64,000 nucleotides of DNA from NCBI GenBank assembly GCA_033807695.1, contig CM066301.1, forward strand, positions 4,340,001 through 4,404,000, written 5' to 3'. This document shows, one piece after another, positions 1-10,159 of this stretch (position 1 is the stretch's first letter; every line of letters begins with the position of its first letter). Made by a program: the position numbers and the translations under genes. The notes under the pieces are model-generated. The model was not told the DNA's origin and did no database searches. It worked only from the letters and a program-made list of their open reading frames with translations. This DNA comes from Daedaleopsis sinensis (Eukaryota; Basidiomycota; Agaricomycetes; Polyporales; Polyporaceae).

Positions 1-660
1 CGTATTGGTCTCACCGGGGGCCCGGGGAAGACTGAGGCGGCTAGCATACTGCTCGTTCGTTGTCTCTGAGGTTGTCACATCGGGAAGTGGCGAGCCGGCG
101 GATGCTCCTGGGAATGAGACAACATGGGTCTTGCGTCTTGCTCCTCGTTCGGCCGCAGCACGCTCAGCAGGTAATGGCAGCGGCGGGCCAAACACGGGAG
201 GCGGGTCGGCAGCCTGAGGTATTGATGCAGCGGCGGCAGCTCTGAGATGGGGCAGTGGGGGAACGACATCGGGCTCCCAGTGGTCCTCAGGTTCTGGGGA
301 CGAGTCGTCGTCATCGGTAGACGAGTCGGGAGGATCGTGTTTGTTGCCGAAGTCGTCAAAAAACGCAGCGTCGTAGTCACCGAAGAAATCGCCTTCGAAG
401 GCGATCGGCTCAGCTTCGAGGTCGATATCGGGTTCAGGTAGAGGGGAACCGACACCGTTGGCCGGCTGTTGAGCGGATGGGGGAGAAGAGGGAGCAAGGG
501 GTTGGAGAGCCGCATGGCGAGCAGCGATGCAGGCGGGCTTCTTACTCTGCATGAGATGATTAGAGAGGCCGGACATGGAGAAGGTGTTGTGGCACCCCGG
601 GCACCGAGGGCCAGTCACATCACTGGGGACTTGAAGAGCGGAAGGTGCCAACTTGAACAT
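1..660 (-). CDS. 5' part of a Plavaka-type transposase-like gene (runs off the left edge)
   Basis: An open frame of exactly 220 codons runs from an ATG at 660 to base 1 with no stop. The N-terminus holds one zinc-finger-like motif (CPGCHNTFSMSGLSNH, then a Cys a few residues later), followed by an acidic D/E-rich stretch and a Pro/Ala-rich stretch. In Agaricomycete genomes an N-terminus of this form (CPxC, F, SGLSNHL, PxC, then an acidic segment) is usual for Plavaka (CACTA-like) transposon proteins. The catalytic part would lie left of the window, so the call rests on the N-terminus alone. A GGTGAG near base 13 could be a 5' splice site, in which case the first exon ends inside the window. 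It could instead be another zinc-finger protein of unknown role. Confidence 0.45.
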   Translation of the reverse strand, partial: MFKLAPSALQVPSDVTGPRCPGCHNTFSMSGLSNHLMQSKKPACIAARHAALQPLAPSSPPSAQQPANGVGSPLPEPDIDLEAEPIAFEGDFFGDYDAAFFDDFGNKHDPPDSSTDDDDSSPEPEDHWEPDVVPPLPHLRAAAAASIPQAADPPPVFGPPLPLPAERAAAERGARRKTHVVSFPGASAGSPLPDVTTSETTNEQYASRLSLPRAPGETNT

Positions 661-1064
661 GGTGCAGTTGGGGTTGCGAGACGAGGGAGAGACAGTCGTA
701 GGCCAGGGTTCAAGTCAAAGGTTCGACTCAGAGTCTGCACGAGCCTTGTTCGGTGATGCGCAGCCGGAACCAGACTCTGGCTGTGGCGCAGACCACCGGC
801 ACCGCGAGCCGCGTCACGTCGGAGCCCTTAGTAGTATGTCGGAGTGGTTATGATCCTCCATATTTGGACCGAAACTGTACAGTACCACAATTTTCAGAGT
901 CAGCACCACTGCATGAGATGATGATGTTTGCCGATGAGTTCGAACCTTGCGATATCCTCTCCCTACTTCAAGTCCACGCTCACTCTCGCAGCAGCCTGCG
1001 ACGTGTCGGTGTACTCTCGCTCCCTTCGTCAACCAAAATCGTTTATATTCAGCATCTACAACTC

Positions 1065-1486
1065 ATGTCATCACGACGTGCCAGCAAAAAGGTGTCTATG
1101 GCGACTCACCGTCCAGGTGAGGTTAGTTCAGCCCCGGGCCCTCGACCTCGCGCTGCACCTGCAGTCATTGCGGCCCCACCTGTCAAGACTGCCAGCCAAG
1201 TACCTAGTGCACCGGTGCCTCGTCCTAGGAAGGCTCGTGTTGCTGCGCCGCTGGCCGCCGAGGTCACAGTACCTGTCACGCGGGATGATCAAGTCGACGG
1301 TCAGTCTTATGCAAGCCCACTAATCTAGTACTGTGGTACTTACCTAGCCTTTTGCATAGCACGACAGCCCGACGGGAGCAGCCAAAATGTTCAAGCAAGT
1401 GCGCGCCCTCAACGACAGGCGAAGAAGGTCGCAATGGACAAAAAAGGCAAGTTGGTTCCTACGTGATCAAACCACAAGTTAGTTAG
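1065..1486 (+). CDS. Weak candidate gene, basic Pro/Ala-rich N-terminus, probably a fragment
   Basis: An ATG at 1065 opens a frame starting MSSRRASKKV and continuing Pro/Ala/Arg-rich to about 1290. A plausible intron (donor GGTCAGT near 1300, acceptor ending CACGACAG near 1368) joins it to a second frame that stops at 1486. The composition resembles the low-complexity N-terminus of the DUF6532 gene further right in this window, so this may be the broken-off 5' end of such a gene. No domain is visible. It may not be a functional gene. Confidence 0.25.
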
Positions 1487-1840
1487 CTAACCGACCACCC
1501 TAATCTGGCAGTTTGGCAAGCTGACGCACCATCGAAGCGCAAGCGGACTGTTCAAGTCGCGACACCCGCGAACAGCACAGGCCAGTAGTATATACACAGG
1601 TACTTCTAAGTACTAGGCCTAACAGACCAAGAGGACTTACAAGTACCGAGCTGTGCACCCCCAGCCCTCTCATTGGCCCGCGGGTCCTTCTGCTATCTTC
1701 CTCGCCCGGCTGTCCGCCCCTCCGAACGCCATGTCGTCCGATCCCGCCCCTGTCCCGCATTACGATCGCGCCCCTCTCCCGCCCCTCTCCCGCTCCTCTC
1801 CCGCTCTCCACCCCTCCGACACACACACCGCTCTTTGCTC

Positions 1841-1884
1841 GCTCGCTCGAGGTTGCTCAGAGCTCAGAGCAACCTCGAGCGAGC
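1841..1884. repeat. Perfect 18-bp inverted repeat (hairpin)
   Basis: GCTCGCTCGAGGTTGCTC at 1841-1858 is exactly complementary to GAGCAACCTCGAGCGAGC at 1867-1884, with an 8-nt loop. It sits at the right end of the pyrimidine-rich block. Confidence 0.9.
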
Positions 1885-2348
1885 AGGGGTAGGCTAGACA
1901 CGGGAGGACGTCGACCTTCAGTCTGAGCTACCCGGGCGCAACTCGCGCCCGTCCTATCGGGTGGCGCATCAAGCTCCTTCGTACCGCATGCGCACGTCCC
2001 GCCCCTCTCCCGCTGATCCCATCAGCGCTCAGCGCTCAGCCCCTGCCCCTTCCCGCTGGCCCCATACCGGTCGTCGGCACACCTCCCTCGTTGGCCCCTC
2101 CTCCCTGCTTCGCTCCTCTTTGTTCGCCCGCTCTCACTACTTACGATGGGTCCTGATGTTTGCAGATCAGTTACGCTCGGACGTGCTTCCCGACTGGCGG
2201 CGGGCGTGGTGTCAATGGCGCGTCGTCGTGCGTGCCGCGCCACCCGTACGGTCTCGACTGTCCCTATCTGTCCCCGATTCTCGCGCATGTTCAGGCACAC
2301 TCCCCGAATCCGATGTCTCTCGCGAGGCACGTACCATCGGCCTGGACC

Positions 2349-2396
2349 GTCGGCCACTTACCGTCGGCCACTTACCGTCGGCCACTTATCGTCGGC
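2349..2396. repeat. 14-bp tandem repeat, about 3.4 copies
   Basis: The unit GTCGGCCACTTACC occurs at 2349-2362 and 2363-2376, a one-base variant follows at 2377-2390, and a partial copy reaches 2396. Confidence 0.9.
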
Positions 2397-2745
2397 GATC
2401 AAGCTCTTCCAACACTGACATCACAGTCGTACCTCGCCGGCTACGCGCAGTTTAACATCCGAGGCTTCGCGCGAGGCAGTCGCGCGCCATGTTCGCACTA
2501 CCACTGCCCGACGCGCGCGAGTGTACATCACCACGCCGGGGTAACATCAGTTTTGCGCGGTCTGTCGCAAACCGGTCCGTGCACAATTCTTGTGTAGCAA
2601 AGAGGAGCTGTAGGTAGTACGTATTACTGAGGAGTTACAACCAAATGATCATATCACGCCCCACGGGCTTGCCTTTACCTGAAATTGTTGTGTGCGTCTC
2701 GATATCCGCTGTAAGTGCTTTTGCCTCGTGTGCTTTGGGCGAGTT

Positions 2746-3664
2746 CTACACGTAGTCCTCCACGAATCTCCCCCACCGACGTATCACCGGGCGCACTATC
2801 CGCTCCCATTCCCACCCGCGATCGGAACCCGACAAACGTGCGAACGCGAAGATCTCTTGGTGCGTTACCCGGCCTGCGCGTCCTTACGGGTGAGTACGGT
2901 CTCCCTGTAGGGCCGAACACTCACATGTACGGCAATACTCTCTCGCCATGCGCGGGCCTTGGCGACGACCTCGAGTGATGGCTCCCGGTGAACGCGTGCG
3001 CGCATCCAGATACGGCGCATTGACAGCACGGTCTGTCAACTCGTAGTGTACTAACCTCTCCAGCATCTTGACATTGGGCGAGGGACGTCCTACTTGCGGG
3101 TGCGCTGTAATGACGTCGTCGTCGCTTTCGCATGGCCAGAATCCCAGGAGGGTATACGGAGAGGTGCGGCAATTGTGCCACCACTGCGAAAGTCGCCGGT
3201 TGAGGCCGTCTGTGTAGCCTACCTTAATGTAGACCACGTCCGGCGTGCTACGCTCTGAGCTAAAATCAAAGTCGCTGTCTTGCGCGGTGACGTTAGTGGG
3301 CTTACCGACGAGCTCTAAAGCGTAGATGTAGCCGCTGCCCCCACCTTCTCTCGCGGGTCGTCGCATCTCTTCGCGCAATGCGACTTGCGTTCGTGGTTCG
3401 AGGTCGGAAGGAATAAAATCTATTTGACATTAGCAGCCATCGTAGTTGATACCATAGCGCGTACGTACCATCGTAATGGACATATTGATAGCGCGTTCTC
3501 CTCGAGCGGAACGCCGTTTCCCGCAGGCTTACAGCGAGATGATCCGCGCAGTAAAACCGTGCGCCCAACCAGTTGGGATATTGCAGCTGCTGCTCGATGG
3601 GTACCATCCGCTGGCAGCGCCTGTCACGATGCGTTCTCCCGCTGCATTGGCGTCTGGTCGCCAT
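2746..3664 (-). CDS. MUG113/T5orf172 (DUF1766) family protein, GIY-YIG-like fold
   Basis: Three exons fit in phase: 3664-3469, 3419-2925 and 2873-2746, giving 272 residues. The N-terminus has a small Cys/His motif (QCSG, RCQR, then YCADH), as in other fungal DUF1766 proteins. The core shows GYIYALEL, VVYIKVGYT and NRRLSQW; the two Tyr-containing strands and the Arg are the GIY-YIG signature of the T5orf172/MUG113 family. The last splice joins EYCRTC to THQEIFAF, the Cys...His-x-EIF tail of the family, so the gene reads as intact. Fission yeast mug113 is meiotically induced; the biochemical role is unknown. A possible extra 46-nt intron inside exon 2 (GTAAGC to TTTTAG) was rejected because splicing it breaks the frame. 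It is transcribed in the same direction as the KDZ gene upstream. Confidence 0.85.
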
Positions 3665-4543
3665 AGTGGTCACAATCTTCTTGTCGTAAGGAAAGTGCGT
3701 CGATGTGGTAGAGGCACGTTCTGTAACAGCCGCGCAAACCCGGAAACAACGGTGCTGTCAGCTGTCAGGTCGTCAACTCTGCGAACGCGCTCACCTCGTG
3801 CGGTAGCTAGCTAGGCCGGGTCCAAATGGCGCAGGCGAGCTTCGGGGCGAGACGGCTTGTGTCGAAACGCGCTGTGCGAGTCTCCAGCACAACCCTCCCG
3901 AGGTCAGGGCTACCTGGACACGAGGCACACGAACACATAGAATGGCCGCGGTGGTCAGCTAGCCCGTCGAGTAGTATCTTGCACTCACTGGTTTTTCAAT
4001 GTAGCGAGTCCGAGTCGGGGCAATGATTGCGAGCGCCGGTGTAATTCGCCTGGTCCGCTGTCTGTCCAATGCGTGCAGACGCTTGGGGGGCTGTAGACAT
4101 TCAGCAAATCCACATCGGGAGGGTACTTACCGTACGGTTACCCACGGATAGCAGCACGATAGAGCGTACCCGATTATGTTGCGTATGCAATGCTCCCTAC
4201 CGCGCGCGCATTCATCCGCACCTATGGTTACACGACGCGCCCACGTGATCTGTCGCGCGGCGTGGCGCGCGCTACGCCGCCCGAAGCGGTTGTGTTGTTC
4301 CGTTCACAAGGACTTATTGGCTCGCGTGAAGCTCAGGGCTTCGCTCGCGAGGGTTTGACCCATGCGCGAGCGATGTCCGGCTGCCCTTCGATGACCTTTC
4401 TGTGAATCGCATATGTGTTATAATCGCGCCCACGTGACATATGGCGCCGCGCGTCGAACTCATCCTGGGCGTACTCCGCGCCCCTTCTAGGACATACTTC
4501 GCGTGTGATGCTTCATTTGCTGTGTACATATGCAAGCTCTCTC
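3665..4543. other. Intergenic stretch, nothing recognised
   Basis: This lies between the KDZ stop codon and the start of the MUG113-like gene. Short ORFs on both strands show no domain and no coherent splice pattern. No terminal inverted repeat of the KDZ element was found here by eye. Confidence 0.4.
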
Positions 4544-7500
4544 CTACGTTGTCGCCACTCCCCCTGCGCGCGCATGCGGCATGCCGATACCCTGCCGGTG
4601 TTTTTGTTCAGCTTTTGTCGCGCTCGCTCCCCACGCACGACGTACCTCATCTACTGCCTTCGGGAACCTCGCTTCCGCTCTCTCCAGCAATCGACAATAC
4701 CGCACGTGCTGCCTGTGTGCTCGGTGAGCGCCCTGGCAATGTCGACGCGCAACTGACCTACCTTCGCGCGTACGCAGCAGCACCGAGGCGCCCTTGGTTT
4801 TTGCGCTCCTGCGCGCGCGAAGCCCAGGTCGCCGCGCTGGCGCGGTAGCTGTGTTTCGTGCGGAACATCTCTTCCGAAACCGTCTCATTCTCCTCCGTCC
4901 ACCTGGAGAGAAGGGCGCTGTATCGGAACCAGTGGACTCGTAAACCTGGTGGGTCAGTTAGCGGGTATGCTTTGATATGTGACTGGTCCACTCACTGTCA
5001 AACAGGAACTCCGTTATGTCTCTGCCGGTCTTCTTCGCCAGGAATGAGAAGTTGCCCCATAGCCAGGACGGGGCGCGCTGACTGTCTCCGATGCGCTGGT
5101 CCTCGGTCACGATCACAAAGGCTTGACAATGGGATTCCAGGAGTTCGCGGAGGTTCGGGTCGTCGCGCGCCATCCCCAACGTGATGAGTCGCTCACGTTC
5201 TGCGCGATATCGCGTTTTGGTGAGGTTCATCGCCGCTCTCATAGCATCCAGGCGGTGGTCTACAGGAGCGGTGCGCTTTACGCCGCTGACGTGCTTCTTG
5301 CGGTCCTCGACCCCCGCGTGCATCATGAGCTGCATTCGGAGGTCGTCCAATGCTTCGTGCGCGTATCCCTGCCGCAGTTCGCGCTCAGTCCGCACGGCGT
5401 CCGCCATAGCCTCGTCTTCCCGTACTGCGGCAGGGTAGTCCGAGGGTAATGGCATGGTCGGAATCGCTTCGAGGACTTTCGAGAGCTTGCTACGCATCTT
5501 CGCGGCCGCATTTCCTCGTTTGCGCTTCCGGCGCTTGTCCGCGTGTGAGCTGGGAGTCTCATGGCGCGCTGCGTCCTCGGGGTCAGAGCTGTCGGAGCCA
5601 TCTGCGTCTGCCTGTGCTGGTATTAGATAGGATGAGCCTGGTGCGCCCTGCGTGAATGGAGATGAGCGCGGCTGTGACGAGAGGAACGTGTTGAGGTAGG
5701 TCGCGAGGTCCGGTCTCGAATGCGGCGCGTCCGGGTCCACGCGCGCGCGTTTGGACGGTGTACTTGCCGCGTCATCTCCCCGCAGTTCCTCCTCCGCGCC
5801 GCTGTCACTCGACGTGTCCTCAGCGGAAGAAGCACCATCGGGCGGCGAATTCGGTTCTTGCGCCGAAGACCCCGCACGCACGATGTTTTCGAACGCGAGG
5901 TTGACGGCGGGCTGCATGAACTCATCGCGCCTGTGCCTGAGGGTCGTGGCCTTGTCTGCTAGTTCCTGTAATCTCTCGGAGAACTTCGCTATTTGCTTCT
6001 GGCTGTTCGGCATTGTCTTGACGTCCTCGCGCAGCACGCTCCTGGGAGATATGTCAGTCGCTCTCTGCGCCGCTTATATTGCGTTCGTATGCACCTGGCC
6101 TTTTCTAATTCCAGGATGTCGTGCATGACACTGGCTAGTCCATGCCCTTGGTGATCTCCTTTCTCCGCGAGCTCTTGCAAGAGATTTGCGGCTATCTGCT
6201 TGGAGGTCAACGCTAGCAGACATGAGCTTCGTGAATGAATGGTCACTACTACGGGCCAAGGCTTACATATCGTGGGTGCCAACTCGTACTCATTCGGCAG
6301 GTCCCCGTGTTGCTTGACGTCCACAGCCTGGCGTTTCCATGCTGCTTCGCGGGCCTTCCATTCGTCGAGTGTTTCCTGGCCATGTAGTTCGACTATGTTG
6401 TCTTCGAGGATCTTGACGTACTCCTGCGTCTGGCTCAGGTTCTCCTCACTTCGTGCCATCTTGGCCACGAGGAACGTCACTGCGCTAGTTGAGTACATGT
6501 ATGCTCCGAAATCGGTCGGACTCACCCATTTGATGTAGGTGCTTGACATTCTGCGCGTCCAGGATGTCGTTGAGCACGTCATGTCGGTGTCCGGCCGTCA
6601 TCTCCTTCGTCGACCGCGAGATCGCGTTGATGAGACCCCACAACCTTTCGCAAGTTTCCCCATCGTCCATGCATGAGCATGGTAGTAGGTTGAGGGAGAA
6701 CTTCTGGCGACACTCGCGCGTGTGCATGGACAGGTGCCATTTCCCGATCGCAGCCAGTATCGTAGGGAGGTCTGCTGAACTGATCGACTCGAGCTCGTCC
6801 AGCATTTCTTGAGTGAACTCCCGGGCAAGTCGGGACCCTATTCGTATGACGTATTGGCACATTATGTCGTAAACGATGACGAGTAGTTTGAGGGGCAGGT
6901 AGGGTTGCAACGCGGACACCAGCGCGATATCGATGTAGATGAAGCTAACCTGACGTTAGCATGGTGAGCCAATGTGATGCGGGGCAGGCGTACCCTTCCT
7001 TGTTTGCGAGATCTACCACCGAGCCCGGGAGCGTGCACATGTGCCGACACAGCACGGCCACAATACCGGAAACCGAACCGCGATACTTGCCATACTCCAT
7101 CGCGCCGAAATTGGAGCACGTACTTTTCTGCTCGCGACGGTCAGTTGATATCATGATGCGTGAAGGCGGTCGTTATACCTCCTTGTCCTTGGGTTTGGGG
7201 ACGTTCTTGATGTAATGAGCAAAATCCTTCTCGTGCACAAAGTATCCGCCCCCCATCGAGAGCGGGACGTCGTCGGGGTCTGCGTGCTTGTGTTTCAGAT
7301 TGAAGTGGAAGTTGCCATCTAGGGCGATGTGCAGCGCGTCGACGTGTCTGGGTGACTTATTCAGATTGCGCTGAACCCACAGGCGAGTGTCCATACCGGT
7401 ATTTATCGTCACGACCCTCCCATCCCTCGCGCATATTGATGTCCGGCTGAGGACACGCCGGACACAACGCCGTCAACACCCGGGGCTTGATGTCGCGAGT

Positions 7501-8662
7501 CGGGTCGACGGCTGCACGCTGGCACGCTCGAATGAATGCGTACTGCCGGAATGAGTCGTTTAGCTCGCGGTATCGTTCCTGTATGCGTTCAGTGGTCTAC
7601 CCTTCTACCGCATTTCGAGATTCACTCACTGGGACCTCTTCCGTGAGTACTGCGTCAGTGCGAGACTTGAGATAGGTCGAGAAGTCGTGGATATTGGTGT
7701 TTGTCTCGATCAGCAACCCGTGGTAGGCCTCGAGGGCGGCGATGGTGGTCGCGGTGCGGGGTCGGTCCCAGGTGGCCGGCCACAGTCCCGCCTCGATGAG
7801 TTGCTCCCCGTCCTCCCGCTTTGGCACACATCGGCAGAATGCGACTTTGACACTCATCAGCCCTCGTTCGTGGACGACGGTCATCTCGCGCAAGAATGTC
7901 GAAGGAGGCGGCCCACCGTCTTTTGGTGCTATACGCGGGCAGCAGGTAGTGCCGTGCCCTAGGGTCATGACATATCCGAGGTCTGTCATTGTTGTCTTGG
8001 CCCAATACTCATCGGCGCTGTTCCACATTCGGATCCTGTCGTACGGCCGGGTCTGATGCGAGGCGAGGATACACTCCTGGCACTGCATGGTGGCTAACGG
8101 GCAGTCTTGACACCGATACCATACTCCGCCCGCATCTAGGGGGGCCTGACAGGTGGGGCACTCAGTGCCCCCAGGCGGGGTTTCTCTGGCGTCCAAACAA
8201 TCTCGGGCATGGACCGCTTGTTTGTCTAGGAAATCACCCATCTTTCTTGACGGCTGCAACAGAGGTTTACAAAATGATACGTACGATGCAGACGTGACGT
8301 ACCAGGTGCCTTTGGCTGGCGCTAGGCCCCTGACTTTCCCCGCCATGCGCTGATGTCGTGGGTCTCCCCGCTGCCTCTGTGGTCGTCGGGTCTGCCTTTC
8401 CCGCCACCATCGGCGAGGCCGACGCAGGTGGCTCGGTGGAGGATGTTGATGCCATGAAACTGACCGGCGTACCCATGCCAGACCTTCCTTCCCCTCCTCC
8501 CGAAAAGTCATAGGCATGGCGTGATGATCTCTGCGTTGGGTTTTCCGCCGTGGGGCCAGATCCGTCGTGGCCAGTGTTGGACGTCATCGGGGTCGCGGCG
8601 GAGCGCGCGAGCAAGCTTGCTGCGCTACCCAGCCCAGGTATCTTCGGACGGCGAGGACCCAT
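4544..8662 (-). CDS. KDZ (Kyakuja-Dileera-Zisupton) transposase with CxC2 cysteine cluster, intact
   Basis: Eleven exons join in phase with no stop: 8662-8303, 8253-7630, 7578-7397, 7347-7179, 7127-6994, 6944-6526, 6479-6267, 6191-6095, 6041-4996, 4945-4762 and 4712-4544, giving about 1198 residues. Residues 1-120 are low complexity. A CxC2-type cluster starts near residue 152 (CPTC, YRCQDC, QCQEC, H). The transposase core shows ALDGNF (Asp399), STCSNFGAM, VLCRHM, VYDIMCQY (Asp516), GKWHLSMHTREC and DGETCERLW (Glu586/589); the two Asp and the Glu are the likely DDE triad. A coiled, charged C-terminal region ends with GRLGAAAYARR and a helical tail, as in KDZ proteins generally. KDZ elements are cut-and-paste DNA transposons abundant in basidiomycetes. 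Because every exon closes, the copy may still be active. Terminal repeats were not identified. Confidence 0.93.
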
Positions 8663-10159
8663 GGCGGAAACGGGGGGCAAGGCGGGAGGTAGCAGGAAAT
8701 TTGAAAGGAAACAGGGGTCGGGCGGGCGGTTTTCATATGAGGTGCAGTCCCAATTGGGCATGGGGCCCGATGGCCTCCCTCACAGTCCACCATCGTAGGC
8801 TTTCATCGGGATGCCGGGTTCATGCAATATTACACAACAATCTTACCATGAGCATGGACGTACGAGTGTAGTCAATGTATAGGAGGGGCTCTAACTGCCC
8901 CCTCACTGGGCGGAACCTTCACAAATATGCCCGACATGGCCGCAATTGACGATTTGAATGGTTCATATCATGTAATTATCTCAAACAATGGATCAACACA
9001 CTGAGACTGGGATACCTGAGTGTGTGGGACATGAGTGCAAAAGTTCCTATGTTCATATCCACGAGGAACGACTCACATCGAGGACCCCAAGAGTTCGCTC
9101 CCGCCACGTCCACCCCAGTTCGCCGGGTATAGTGGCGTTGCGTGTTCCTCCCGTGCCATGCGATTTGCTGCACTGATGCCCAGGGCGTGCAACCTCAATC
9201 TCGGTTTGGATAATGGATACAGGAAAAAAAGCTTACCTGTTCCCCAAAGTGTCCCGTCCCTGTTCACGTCCTCCACAATCTCTCCGAATTGGGCCGTTAG
9301 AGGTCCTGTGAGCATCGGCATATGAGTTACACACTGTGTTACCATACGGTACACGTTGTCGTACCGACAGCAGCTGGTTACCTGCTCGCCTCGGCGCGCA
9401 AGGATGAGGCATATCCCATGGGTTTGGGCCGAGGGTTGCGAAAGGAAGGGTGTCGGCAGAGCGGTAGGGTGTCCAATGGTCCTGCCCGTCGTTTGGAAAT
9501 GGTCGGGCGCACGTCGTGGGTCGGATAGTTCTCTCATCGGAGGCTGCTGCCGTCCGGAGATCACTTGCGTTGCTGTCCCGGACGCACCTTGGAGCTTACA
9601 TAGCTGGCAAGGTCGCGCCCAGGTGATCGGTGGGTGGGCCGTACTCGCGGCGGTGCAGGAGTTAAGGCGTACAGTCGAGGTAGAGGCGAGAGACAAAGAG
9701 CACGGCCGGACGGGCGCAAGTCCTGCGTCGTCGGACTTGGAATTTTGTTGACCTCCGCAAAAGTTCCTATGTCGGTTGTTAGTACCGTAGCTTATGATGT
9801 AACTGGGGTTGTATTGCAGGGATGACAGAGCTTTGATCGATCGTTATACAGCTGTGTTAATACTTTCAATCGCGGATTCAAAAATTTGCGTCATGTGACG
9901 ATAGATGGTTCCCACGACTGGCGTTTCCCCCAGCACGCCCGTTTGGGACGCGAAGGCTCTCCTCCTTCTCCGCCATCTCCTGCACGTCGCTCTGCTCCCT
10001 CTGACGCGACGGAGCTCTCAAAGTACCTTCAAAACGCTCTACTATCTGCTGAGTGTCGTGCCCCGCAATACGCGCGCCGACGCTCGCAGCTCTGTTCGAC
10101 AAGGTCGATCGCGCGCAACGCTCTAGCTTGCGCCGCGACGATCTCCAACTCTCGTCTCG
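8663..10159. other. Intergenic stretch with one weak minus-strand ORF
   Basis: This region separates the KDZ start from the four-gene plus-strand block. A minus-strand frame at 9073-9696 is open for about 200 codons but shows no recognisable motif and no clear flanking splice pattern. A short plus-strand frame near 9886-10283 may hold the true first exon of the next gene, since it ends at a GTGAGT donor at 10284. Confidence 0.35.

Larger units (their letters stand above)
1487..2745. other. Non-coding, C/T-rich repetitive stretch
   Basis: No convincing gene is seen. The stretch 1670-2130 is dominated by repeated CCCCTCTCCCGC-like pyrimidine blocks. It also contains a perfect hairpin and a 14-bp tandem repeat, both listed separately. 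ORFs here are low-complexity in several frames at once. Confidence 0.5.

Noticed and set aside
710..960. GGTTCGACTC and GGTTCGAACTC strings resembling tRNA B boxes
   Set aside because: No matching A box or acceptor stem at the right distance on either strand; no tRNA gene was found anywhere in the window by eye.
3245..3300. Possible extra intron in the MUG113-like gene (GTAAGC...ACTAAC...TTTTAG)
   Set aside because: Removing its 46 nt shifts the frame and destroys the conserved VVYIKVG segment.
7597..7629. 33-nt intron in the KDZ gene
   Set aside because: Too short; the next acceptor (CATACAG, giving 51 nt) has a branch site and keeps the conserved reading frame.
9073..9696. Minus-strand 207-codon ORF
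   Set aside because: Open but without recognisable motif, ATG context or flanking exons; could be an exon of a decayed gene but cannot be supported.
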